This document shows positions 10,424 through 19,092 of a stretch of DNA of 45,112 bases, in pieces (the first letter of the stretch is position 1; the number at the start of each line of letters is the position of its first letter). The DNA lies in assembly GCA_005893265.1 (NCBI GenBank), contig VBOX01000086.1, forward strand, positions 1 through 45,112, in the 5' to 3' direction. The translations under genes were made by a program, and so were the position numbers. The stretch comes from Candidatus Eiseniibacteriota bacterium. Its GTDB lineage: Bacteria; Eisenbacteria; RBG-16-71-46; SZUA-252. The notes beneath the pieces were generated by a model. That model was not told where the DNA came from and made no database searches. It was given only the letters and a program-made list of their open reading frames with translations.

Positions 10424-12367
10424 ATGTCCGTCTCCCTGATCGTCATCCATTACCATACCCGCCCGGCGCTCGGACGCCTGCTCCAATCCCTCCGCGACGC
10501 GCTCCCGGAGCCGCTTCGGGAGATCCTCATCGTGAACAACTCGGGAGAGCCGCTCGAGGATCTGCTCCCGGGGCTGCCGTGGCCGGCGAGGATCCTCGCC
10601 CCGGGAAGCAACCTGGGCTATGCGCGCGGCGTGAACGAGGGAATCCGGGCCGCCCGGGAGGACGCCATCCTGATCCTGAACCCGGACATCCAGGTGCTGC
10701 CGGGCTCCATCGAGGCGCTCGTCCGGTGTGCCGGGGAACACCCCAGGGCGGGAATCGTCGCCCCCAAGCTCATGAACTCCGACGGAACGCTTCAGCTTTC
10801 CGCCAGGCGATTCTACAATTGGAAGACCCTTTTCCTGAGACGGGCACCGCTCGGGCCGTACGCGGCCAGGAGCCGAACCCTCCGGAACCACCTCATGGCC
10901 GACTGGGACCACGCGGAAACCCGCCCCGTCGACTGGGTTCTCGGAGCGGCCATGTTCGCGCGAAGGCGGGCGGTGCGGGACGTGGGGATGATGGATGAGC
11001 GCTACTTTCTCTACTTCGAGGACGTGGATTGGTGCCAGCGGATGTGGCGCCACGGATACGAGGTCCTGTACTGCGCGGATGCCTCGATGGTGCATGAGTA
11101 CGCCCGCGGGAGCGCCCAGCTCCGCGCGCGCTCGATCCGGGCGCACGCGGCCGGGCTCCTCCGTTTCGCGGAAAAGTGGAGCGCCGTTCTCTACGCCGTG
11201 AGCCAGAATCGCAAACGCATTCTGTCGCTGGCTACACTGGCGACCGACGTACTTGCGGCCGTCCTCGCTTTCCTTGGCGCGTACGCGATCCGGGCTTCGC
11301 TCGCGCCGGTCTTCGCCAAGCCGATCTACCCGCTCCCGGGCTACGGTGGCCTCCTCTTTTTCACGGTCGCGGTCTCGCTGGCCGCGCTCGCGGCCAACGG
11401 GCTCTACCGTCGATCCACGTTCCTGGACGGGATCGAGCGCGCGTTCTCGATCGGGCAGGCCGTGGTTCAAGCGGTGCTCTTCCTCATGGCGGCGACCTTC
11501 CTGTTCCAGACCCCGCGATACTCGCGCGTGCTCGTGCTTCTCCTGGCCCCTCTTCTCTACGGGGCGCTCCTGGCATCCAGGACCGTCGTCGGAAGGCTCG
11601 GCGCCGGGGCTCGACGGCAGGGCTTCGCGTTTCGCCGTGTCCTCATCGTGGGATCCGGCGACGAGGCCGAACGGACGAGGGAGGCGCTCGAGGAGGCGCG
11701 CGGCGAGGGATTCGAGCCGCTCAAGACGGTGGTCCCCTCCGACCCCGGCGAGGCGCCGAAGGAGGCGGCCGCGAGGCTCAAGGCGCTCGTCGAGAGCGAG
11801 CGGATCCAAATCGTCTGCGTCGTGCCGGAGCCTGGGGAAGTGCCCTACCTGCTCGCCGCGGCGGCCGCGCTACGCGACTCAGGCGCGGCGGTCTATTGGG
11901 CGGGCTCGGTGGCCCAGCTTGCCGCCGAGGAACGCCTCGCCTCGCTGGGCCGGGTGCGCGCGGTCCTGCTCCATTCCCCCAGCCGGGGCCTCTCGCTTCG
12001 CGTGAGGAAGCGCGCGAGCGATCTTCTCCTCTCGATCTTCGTCGCCCCGTTTCGCTGGGGCGCGCTGCGCGCGTACCTCGCGGGGCGTGGCGAGGGGTAC
12101 GGTCCAGCCGAAGCCTGGGGGCGGGTGTGGTCGGGACGTCTGAGCTGGGTCGGCCGGAGCGCCTACGAAGGGGATCGGTGGGCAGGCGTCCCCGATTGGG
12201 CACGGCTCGCGCTCGAGTCGGTCCGACCCGGCGTCGTGACTCCGCCCGACGGGGCGTCCGGGGACCCCATGACCAAGGTAGCGGCCGAGCTCGCCTACCT
12301 GTCTCGCTTCTCGCTTGCCGAGGACCTGCGCGTATTTCTCCGGGCCACGAGGGGAACCATCCGTTGA
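10424..12367 (+). CDS. Fusion: GT2 rhamnosyltransferase-like domain + membrane/CoA-binding-like module + degenerate polyprenyl-phosphate sugar-1-phosphate transferase tail
   Basis: GT2: IVIHYHTRPALGRLLQSL, ILNPDIQVLPGS, YFLYFEDVDWCQRM. Then TM helices, VLIVGSGDEAERTREALE, RKRASDLLLSIFVAPFRW and LSRFSLAEDLRVFLRA, without a KFRSM-like motif. Confidence 0.82.
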   Translation: MSVSLIVIHYHTRPALGRLLQSLRDALPEPLREILIVNNSGEPLEDLLPGLPWPARILAPGSNLGYARGVNEGIRAAREDAILILNPDIQVLPGSIEALVRCAGEHPRAGIVAPKLMNSDGTLQLSARRFYNWKTLFLRRAPLGPYAARSRTLRNHLMADWDHAETRPVDWVLGAAMFARRRAVRDVGMMDERYFLYFEDVDWCQRMWRHGYEVLYCADASMVHEYARGSAQLRARSIRAHAAGLLRFAEKWSAVLYAVSQNRKRILSLATLATDVLAAVLAFLGAYAIRASLAPVFAKPIYPLPGYGGLLFFTVAVSLAALAANGLYRRSTFLDGIERAFSIGQAVVQAVLFLMAATFLFQTPRYSRVLVLLLAPLLYGALLASRTVVGRLGAGARRQGFAFRRVLIVGSGDEAERTREALEEARGEGFEPLKTVVPSDPGEAPKEAAARLKALVESERIQIVCVVPEPGEVPYLLAAAAALRDSGAAVYWAGSVAQLAAEERLASLGRVRAVLLHSPSRGLSLRVRKRASDLLLSIFVAPFRWGALRAYLAGRGEGYGPAEAWGRVWSGRLSWVGRSAYEGDRWAGVPDWARLALESVRPGVVTPPDGASGDPMTKVAAELAYLSRFSLAEDLRVFLRATRGTIR

Positions 12368-14583
12368 GATGGATCCTGCCTTTCCTCCCCGGACGCAGCC
12401 AGCTCGTGACGCTCGCGCTCGCGGCCTCCGTGTCCTGGCAATTGGGGGTCCCTCTATCCGCGGCAGCCAAGACGTCGCTCTTCGTGAGCAATTACGTCAA
12501 CTCGAACGAAATCCAGAGCCTCACGGCGTGGAACGGGCTCCTCGCGGCGGGGACCCTCGGAGGGATCGTGACCATCGTCCCAGCGACGGGCATCGCGACG
12601 AAGATCCTCCGCTCGCAGGGAGGACTCCCCTCCAACAGCGTTCTCTCGACCGAGGTATCCCCTTCGGGTGCGCTGTGGATCGGGACGGCCGAGTCCGGAA
12701 TCGCCCGGCTTCGGACCGACGGGACGTTCCGGCGCACCCTCAGCTCCTTCGACGGTCTCCCGAGCGACCGCGTCCAGGCGCTGTACGTGCGAGGCGATAC
12801 GGTGTGGGTCGGCACGAGCGGGGGTGTGGCGCTCTTCACCGAGAGCCCCGCGACCGGGCAGATCGGGCTCACGCGGGTCTACACCAACGCGAGCACGTCG
12901 GGGGCGCTCGCCGGCGATGACGTGCGCGCGTTCATCCAAGTCGGGGACACGCTCTGGTGCGCGACGATGTCCGGGCTCTCGGCCTTCGCGTCCGGCGTGT
13001 GGGTTGCGCGGACCGCCGCGCTTGCGATCCCGGCGACTTCGCTCGCGTTGTACGCGGATACGCTCTGGGCGGCCACTTCTCTCGGTCCGTATCAATACGC
13101 CGGCGGCGTCTTCCGCGCTGCGAACGCGGGCCATGCCTTCGCGAGCCAGACGCTCTTCGCGGGCCCGCAGGGGTTCTTCTCGGGGTCCGCCACGCTCGGC
13201 GCGTATCGCTACGCCGCCGGCGCATGGACCGCCGTGAACACCGGACTCCCTGGCCTCCGCGTCACCGCATTTCGCGACGGCCCCGACGGGGCCCTCTGGG
13301 TGGGAACGCTGGCGGGGGCCGCGCGGCTTCTTCCGGCGAGTCTCTCGTGGGAGCCACACGTATCCGACGGCCCGCTCGTCAACGCGACGCAACGTGCCGT
13401 AGCGGATCGCCGCGGCGCATGGTTCTCGACCGGCAACGCCTTCCCGCCCGGCTCCGGACGCGGCGTCGTGCTTCACTTCGACGGGGCCTCGTGGAGCGCG
13501 CTTACATACGGCTCGACCGGCGGCACCTTCCAGGATGCGGACGCCTTCGCGATCTTCTCCGATAACTCCTCGAAGCTGTGGGTCGGCCATTGCTGCCTCG
13601 ACGGGGATCCGCGTCCCCGCATCGATCGATATGATCCCGGAACCGGGGTTTGGGATACGCCTCCCGCGTTCAACATTTGGGCCATCGACCAGTCGCCCTC
13701 CGGGCGGATCTACGCTGGGAGCGTGGAGCACGAAAACGGGATCTACGAGTTCGCCGCTACCGGCGCGATCCTCGATTCCCTCACGCCCTTGAACTCCGGC
13801 CTCACGAGCAACAATCTCAGGGCGGTGCGCTTCGACTCCGCGGGGAAGGGGTGGTTCGGAACGGCGTTCAACGGCGTCGACGTATGGGACGGACGAGGCA
13901 CGCAGGACCACGCGGATGACGTCTGGACCCACCTCATCGTGCAGCCGAGCGACCAGGTCTCCTCGATCGCCGTGCTCGGCCCCCAGACCGCCTGGATCGG
14001 CACGTCGGGAGGGGCGGGCCTGGTCCAGAACGGGGTGTTCATCCGCGTCCTGACCCCCTTGGGAAACCCAGGTCTTCCGAGCGGCCAAGTGAACGACCTC
14101 GCCGTCGACTCCCGAGGGAACGTGTGGATCGCCACGTCGGGGGGTCTGGCGCGGGCCGACGCGTCCGGGACCGGCGCGATCGAGGTCTTCACGACCCAGG
14201 ACGGCCTCGTCGATAACGACATCCGTGCCCTGGCTTGGGATGGTGCCCACGGCGCGCTGTGGGTGGGCACGGGTCACGGAATCTCCCGCGTCGTTTCCAC
14301 GACGGGAGGGGAGCCGGGCATCACCGATCAGAGTTACGTCTATCCGAATCCCTCACGCGCGGCTCTCGGCAGCCTGAAACTCGGCGGCATTCGAAACGCG
14401 CTTGATGGAGAAATACGCGATCTTGCGGGGAACGTGATCCACCGTTTCCGCTGCGACCCGGCCGCGAACGAGATCTGGGATTTGAGGAACGACGGAGGCG
14501 ACCCCGCCCCCTCCGGGGTCTATCTCGTCGTGCTTCGGGACAAGAGCCAATCGCGAATCCTGCGCGTGGCGGTGGTGCGATGA
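12364..14583 (+). CDS. Secreted/periplasmic-type beta-propeller protein (two-component-regulator propeller repeats) with C-terminal FlgD/T9SS-like Ig domain
   Basis: Repeated propeller blades (GALWIGTAESGIARL, DTVWVGTSGGVALF, GALWVGTGHGISRV). C-terminus YPNPSRAALGSLKLGG...GNVIHRF...SGVYLVVLRDKSQSRILRVAVVR. TTG start overlaps the previous stop. Confidence 0.8.
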   Translation: MRWILPFLPGRSQLVTLALAASVSWQLGVPLSAAAKTSLFVSNYVNSNEIQSLTAWNGLLAAGTLGGIVTIVPATGIATKILRSQGGLPSNSVLSTEVSPSGALWIGTAESGIARLRTDGTFRRTLSSFDGLPSDRVQALYVRGDTVWVGTSGGVALFTESPATGQIGLTRVYTNASTSGALAGDDVRAFIQVGDTLWCATMSGLSAFASGVWVARTAALAIPATSLALYADTLWAATSLGPYQYAGGVFRAANAGHAFASQTLFAGPQGFFSGSATLGAYRYAAGAWTAVNTGLPGLRVTAFRDGPDGALWVGTLAGAARLLPASLSWEPHVSDGPLVNATQRAVADRRGAWFSTGNAFPPGSGRGVVLHFDGASWSALTYGSTGGTFQDADAFAIFSDNSSKLWVGHCCLDGDPRPRIDRYDPGTGVWDTPPAFNIWAIDQSPSGRIYAGSVEHENGIYEFAATGAILDSLTPLNSGLTSNNLRAVRFDSAGKGWFGTAFNGVDVWDGRGTQDHADDVWTHLIVQPSDQVSSIAVLGPQTAWIGTSGGAGLVQNGVFIRVLTPLGNPGLPSGQVNDLAVDSRGNVWIATSGGLARADASGTGAIEVFTTQDGLVDNDIRALAWDGAHGALWVGTGHGISRVVSTTGGEPGITDQSYVYPNPSRAALGSLKLGGIRNALDGEIRDLAGNVIHRFRCDPAANEIWDLRNDGGDPAPSGVYLVVLRDKSQSRILRVAVVR

Positions 14584-15554
14584 AGGTCAAGTCGCGGGTC
14601 GCCTGTCTTGCTCCGCCCGACCGCGCGGCGTGGGACGCGCTGGTCGCGACCGCTCCCGAGGCGACCGTCTTCCATACCTCGGCGTGGGCCGAGCTCTGGC
14701 TCGCGGAGTGGCGCGGAACGCGGTGGGTCGCGTTCGTGGTCGAGGACGAGAAAGGCTACGCGGGCGGGATTCCCGCCATCGTGCGGAATCGAGGCATCGG
14801 CCGAACCGTTTTCTCGATGCCGTACGGCACCTACGGCGGGCCGCTCGTGCGCGCGGACCATCCCGACCCCGCGTCCGTGCGTCGCGAGCTGCTCGAATCC
14901 TACGCACTGCTCGCCGGCGGGAGCTGGACGATGCGCTCCGAGCTGATCTGGTACCGGGGAACCCGAGACGAGATCCCGGCGCGTCTTCCGGCGTTGGAGC
15001 GGTCCACGCACGTGCTCACGCTCGCGCCCGATTTCGAGGCGCTGGCCGAGGGATTCGCCCCTCCGACGCGCCGCCTCGTCAGGCAGGCAGAGGAGAGCGG
15101 CCTCACGATCCGCTCCGCGGCCGACGAGTCCGACGTGCGCACCTATTACGGTCTGGCGGTGGAGACCGTTCGCCGCCGCGGCGGAAGGCCGAAGCCCTAT
15201 TCGGTCTACGAACGGATCTATCGGACTTTCGTGCCCCAGGGGCTTGCCCGATTTCATCTGGTCCACCACGGCGAGACGCCGGTCGCCGGGAGCCTTCATC
15301 TGTTTCACCGAGGGGTCGCCATGAACTGGCTCACGGTTTCCTCCGAGGAGAGCTGGCCCCTGCGGCCCAACAACTTCATCATCGCGGGAATACTGGCGAC
15401 CCTCTGCGATGCCGGATACCTCGAGTACGACTTGGGCGGCTCTCCTTCCGACGCGGCCGGCCTGATCCGTTTCAAGGAGGGGTGGGGCGCGACGCCGCGA
15501 CCGCTCGTCGTGGCCGGGCGGCGGAGCTCGGCTTACCGGAAGCTTCGGGGATAG
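14580..15554 (+). CDS. FemAB/GNAT-like transferase (peptidoglycan-bridge-type acetyltransferase fold)
   Basis: VFHTSAWAELWLAEW, APPTRRLVRQAEESGLTIR, PVAGSLHLFHRGVAMNWLTVSSEESWPLRPNNFIIAGILATLCDAGYLEYDLGGSPSDAAGLIRFKEGWGA. Confidence 0.78.
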   Translation: MKVKSRVACLAPPDRAAWDALVATAPEATVFHTSAWAELWLAEWRGTRWVAFVVEDEKGYAGGIPAIVRNRGIGRTVFSMPYGTYGGPLVRADHPDPASVRRELLESYALLAGGSWTMRSELIWYRGTRDEIPARLPALERSTHVLTLAPDFEALAEGFAPPTRRLVRQAEESGLTIRSAADESDVRTYYGLAVETVRRRGGRPKPYSVYERIYRTFVPQGLARFHLVHHGETPVAGSLHLFHRGVAMNWLTVSSEESWPLRPNNFIIAGILATLCDAGYLEYDLGGSPSDAAGLIRFKEGWGATPRPLVVAGRRSSAYRKLRG

Positions 15555-15560
15555 CGCCGG

Positions 15561-16643
15561 GTGCGCATCCTCCTTCTCGCGCATGGGCCTTCGATCCACA
15601 CGCGGCGCTGGGCCACGGCGCTTCGCGACCGCGGGCACAACATCCTCCTCCTGACCGCCCACGCCGGCGAGGACGTGGGAATTCCCACGCGCGTCGTCGG
15701 CAGCCCCTCCCCGGTGAGGGCGCTCCACTATTGGAGCGCCCTGGGCGCCGTGCGCCGCGAGTTGAGTGCCTTTCGCCCCGACGTGACCGTCGCCCACTTT
15801 CTGCCGAACTACGGCTTCCTCGCCGCGCTGGCCCAGGCTCGGCCGTGGATGCTCGTCTGCTGGGGTTCCGATCTCTTGACCAACGCGCGCCTATCGCCCC
15901 TTCATCGGGCCCGCGCCCGTTATGTTCTCCGCCGCGCGGGGCTCATCCACGTGGACGCGGCTGTGCTCGCGGAGGCCGCCGTCGCGCTCGGGGCGCCCCT
16001 CGCGCGGGTTTGGACGCGGCCCTGGGGTGTGGACGCGGGAGCGTTCGAGCGCGCGGGCGAGCCGCGACCCTCGCGGAACGGAGCCGAGGCAGCCCGCCTC
16101 TTATGGACCCGCCAGCTCGAGCCGGTCTACGATCCGGAAACCTTCGTTCGCGCTCTCGGCCTCCTCAAGCGACGTGGTTTCACGTTCCGCGCCACCATGG
16201 CAGGGGATGGACCGCTCCGCGCATCGGTCGAGGCTTGGGTTCGGGAAGAGGACGTGACTCGCGAAGTGGTGCTCGAAGGGTTCGTCGGCTCAGATCGACT
16301 CCGGGCGCTCCACCGCGAAGGGGACCTCTACATCTCGCTCTCCCGCTCCGACTCCACCTCGCAGTCTCTGCTTGAGGCCATGGCGGCCGGCTTGGTCCCG
16401 ATCGTGAGCGACATCGCGGGAAACCGCGAATGGGTGACGCACCGGCAGGAGGGTTACCTCGTGCCGGTGGGTGATGCCAACGCCCTTGCCTGCGCCATAG
16501 CCGAGGCTTCGACGGATCCGGCTGCCGATGCCTATCGCGCCCGGGCCGGCGCCGCGGTGAAGGCGCGCGCGAGTTTCGCGGACACGCTCGATCAGCTTGA
16601 GGCGAAGCTCGACGCGCTCGCAGGATCCGGAAGCGCGCCGTGA
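15561..16643 (+). CDS. Family 4 glycosyltransferase (GTG start)
   Basis: HGPSIHTRRWATALRDRGH; DLYISLSRSDSTSQSLLEAMAAGLVPIVSDIAGNREWVTHRQEGYLVPVGD. Confidence 0.86.
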   Translation: MRILLLAHGPSIHTRRWATALRDRGHNILLLTAHAGEDVGIPTRVVGSPSPVRALHYWSALGAVRRELSAFRPDVTVAHFLPNYGFLAALAQARPWMLVCWGSDLLTNARLSPLHRARARYVLRRAGLIHVDAAVLAEAAVALGAPLARVWTRPWGVDAGAFERAGEPRPSRNGAEAARLLWTRQLEPVYDPETFVRALGLLKRRGFTFRATMAGDGPLRASVEAWVREEDVTREVVLEGFVGSDRLRALHREGDLYISLSRSDSTSQSLLEAMAAGLVPIVSDIAGNREWVTHRQEGYLVPVGDANALACAIAEASTDPAADAYRARAGAAVKARASFADTLDQLEAKLDALAGSGSAP

Positions 16644-17983
16644 GGCGGGTTCTCTTTCTCGCCTATTTCTTCCCACCGCTGGGAGGGGGAGGATGCCAGC
16701 GCACGCTCAAGCTGGTCCGGTATTTGGAGCCCCTCGGATGGTCCTCCGCCGTCGTGACGACGCGGGACCGCGACTACTGGATCCTCGATCCAAGCCTCCT
16801 CTCCGAGGTGCCTGCGGAAGCGGAGGTGATCCGGGCCGGGGGGTTCACGGCGCTCAACGCCCTCCGAATCCTCATGCGCGCGGGCGTCTCGATTGAGGAG
16901 CCGCAAGGCGCGCGCCGGCCCGCGCCGTTCCGGGCGCTCCGCGCCCTCCAGCGCTGGACGCTCTTCCCGGACGGATACCGCGGGTGGGCCGATGCCGCCC
17001 GCCGCGCCGCGGGAACGCGTATCCGGGCCGGGGGAATCGACGCGCTCTGGACGACCTCCTCACCCGAGAGCGCTCACGTGGCTGGGCTCTCCCTCAAGCG
17101 GAAGCACGGCCTTCCATGGGTCGCCGACTTTCGCGACCCGTGGGTGGGGCGCGTCACCTACCGGCCTCCCACGCGCTGGCACGACGGGAGACATCGCGCG
17201 ATGGAGCGACGCGTGGTCCAGGAAGCGGATCGCGTGACCCTCGTGAGCGAAGCGATGGTCGAGCTCTATCGGGAGCGATATCGGGACGTCTCCCCCTCGC
17301 GTTTCGTTTTCCTTCCGAATGGCTTCGATTCCGATGATTGGCGCCGCGCGGCCCGCGTGGCGCAGGAGGAAGACCGGATCGCACACGGCTCGCCGGGGGC
17401 TCGGCGATTCGTGCTGCTCCACGCAGGGCAGCTCGCGCACCGTCCGACGGTCCGTACGCTCCTCGGCGCCGCGCGCCGCGTGCTCGAGGCGGATCCCGCC
17501 GCGCGCGAGGATCTACGGATACGATTCGTCGGCGGGAACGAAGATCTGAGCTCGCGCGAGCGGGAGCGATACGGCCTGGGCGCGGTGCTCGAGCTTCACC
17601 CCTCGCAGCCCCACGTCGAGGCGCTTGTCTCGATGCGGCGTGCCGGGGCGCTCCTGCTCCTGGGGCACGGAGGGGAGGCGGACTCGCTCCTCTACACGGG
17701 AAAGATCTACGAGTACCTGAGCAGCGGGCGTCCTGTGCTCGGGATCCTAGATCCCGGTCCGGGCGCGGCTCTGATCCGGTCCTCGCGCGCCGGCGCGGTG
17801 GTCGCGCCCGGGGACGAGCAGGGTGCGGCGCAGGCCATCCTCGGGTGGCTACAAGCCTGGCGCGGCGGCGCAGACCTCTCGACCCACCTCGCCGAGGAAG
17901 CCTCGGCCGCGTGGGAGCGCTCGAAAACAGCCGCCGCCGCCGCCAAAATCCTCTCCGAAATGTTGCCGACTCGTACCCGCTAG
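16640..17983 (+). CDS. Family 4-like glycosyltransferase (GTG start)
   Basis: VLFLAYFFPPLGGGGCQRTLKLVRYLEPLGW, WVADFRDPW, YTGKIYEYLSSGRPVLGI. Confidence 0.82.
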   Translation: MRRVLFLAYFFPPLGGGGCQRTLKLVRYLEPLGWSSAVVTTRDRDYWILDPSLLSEVPAEAEVIRAGGFTALNALRILMRAGVSIEEPQGARRPAPFRALRALQRWTLFPDGYRGWADAARRAAGTRIRAGGIDALWTTSSPESAHVAGLSLKRKHGLPWVADFRDPWVGRVTYRPPTRWHDGRHRAMERRVVQEADRVTLVSEAMVELYRERYRDVSPSRFVFLPNGFDSDDWRRAARVAQEEDRIAHGSPGARRFVLLHAGQLAHRPTVRTLLGAARRVLEADPAAREDLRIRFVGGNEDLSSRERERYGLGAVLELHPSQPHVEALVSMRRAGALLLLGHGGEADSLLYTGKIYEYLSSGRPVLGILDPGPGAALIRSSRAGAVVAPGDEQGAAQAILGWLQAWRGGADLSTHLAEEASAAWERSKTAAAAAKILSEMLPTRTR

Positions 17984-18068
17984 ACCACTTTTCCCCACAT
18001 CCGGCCACGCTCGGCCAAGCCTATGCCTTCCAACAGAATAAAAATTTAGTCCGACGCGTGAAATCGGC

Positions 18069-18098
18069 TTGACACCCCTTTTGGAGGGGCAGTAGGAT
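18069..18098 (+). promoter_or_regulatory. mraZ/dcw promoter TTGACA-N18-TAGGAT
   Basis: TTGACA 18069-18074, TAGGAT 18093-18098; AT-rich tract upstream (18037-18050); inverted repeat CCCCT...AGGGG (18075-18089) in the spacer. Confidence 0.65.
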
Positions 18099-18105
18099 GC
18101 GCCGG

Positions 18106-18130
18106 TGGTGATTTGTGGGGAATAGTGGGG
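18106..18130 (+). promoter_or_regulatory. Candidate MraZ operator: TGGTG-N5-TGGGG-N5-TGGGG
   Basis: Three TGGNG-type boxes at 18106, 18116 and 18126, exact 10-bp period, upstream of mraZ; matches the published TGGGN/5-nt-spacer MraZ box architecture. Confidence 0.7.
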
Positions 18131-18177
18131 ATCCTGACAGCCGCGGGAGCCAGCCCGATGGCGGATAGGGACGGTGG

Positions 18178-18618
18178 ATGGCGACGTTTCGGGGGAGCTA
18201 CCGGCACTCGATTGACCATAAGGGTCGGATCAGTATTCCCGCGCGGTTTCGCCGCCTGCTCTCCGGGGACGCCTCAGACACCTTCATCATCCTCCGTGGT
18301 CTCGAAACGTGCGTGGCGCTCTATCCGCTCGATGAATGGCAGCGGATGGAGGAGCGGCTCCGCTCCCGCTCGTTTCACGACGAAACCAATCGCCGCTTCT
18401 TGCGGATCATGTCGCTGGATCTCAACGAGGGAACCATGGACGCGCAAGGACGTGTCGCGATTCCCCCGCGCCTACTCACCCATGCGCAGCTCAAGGGCGA
18501 GGCCATGGTGAACGGCGTCGTGGACCACATCGAGATCTGGGATCCGACCCAATTCGACGAATACCTCCGAACCTCGAATCGAAGCTACGAGGACATGGCC
18601 GGGGAGCTGCTGCTGTGA
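18178..18618 (+). CDS. mraZ: Transcriptional regulator MraZ
   Basis: MATFRGSYRHSIDHKGRISIPARFRRLL and second repeat DAQGRVAIPPRLLTHAQL; first gene of the dcw cluster. Confidence 0.96.
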   Translation: MATFRGSYRHSIDHKGRISIPARFRRLLSGDASDTFIILRGLETCVALYPLDEWQRMEERLRSRSFHDETNRRFLRIMSLDLNEGTMDAQGRVAIPPRLLTHAQLKGEAMVNGVVDHIEIWDPTQFDEYLRTSNRSYEDMAGELLL

Positions 18619-19070
18619 CGGCGGCTCGGGGGGTGGCGCGCCTTCCGCTCGCGTTTGACCGTCCGGTCTTCCAGTGGGATTCGCGGCGTGGGGCCGGGCC
18701 GCTCATCGTGAGGCTATTCGGAAGGCTGGGAGAACGCGAGCTCGCGCAGATCGTCCAGGCGGTATGGGAGAGGGGCCGCTCGCCGCGCGATCTCGTGTGC
18801 ATCGAATTCGAGCAGGTGACGCATCTCGACTACCGTGCGCTCTCCGAGTTCACGCGCGCGCTCATCCGGCAGCAGAACCGGGGCGCGGACGTGTGCCTCG
18901 TCGGTTTGAGCGTCTACCTGAGAAGCTTGTTCGGCGTCGCGGGTCTGGGACCCGCTCTGCGCCGTCTGGAATGGATGCCGGTGAAGGAGGCCGAGGCGCC
19001 GCGCCGTCCGCTGGGTCTTGGGGACGTCATCTCGCAATTCCCGGCTCGTCGTCGCGATATCAGGCGTTAG
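18615..19070 (+). CDS. STAS-domain protein (anti-sigma-factor-antagonist-like), noncanonical phosphosite
   Basis: GTG overlaps the mraZ stop. LVCIEFEQVTHLDYRALSEFTRALIRQQNRGADVCLVGLSVYLRSLFGVAGLGPALRRLEW fits the STAS core. Confidence 0.72.
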   Translation: MTAARGVARLPLAFDRPVFQWDSRRGAGPLIVRLFGRLGERELAQIVQAVWERGRSPRDLVCIEFEQVTHLDYRALSEFTRALIRQQNRGADVCLVGLSVYLRSLFGVAGLGPALRRLEWMPVKEAEAPRRPLGLGDVISQFPARRRDIRR

Positions 19071-19092
19071 CGGGAGAAATCCGAGGAGCTGA

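Noticed and set aside
12454-14277. 607-aa minus-strand ORF opposite the propeller gene
   Set aside because: Shadow ORF; composition-driven and without motifs, while the plus frame has repeated propeller blades.
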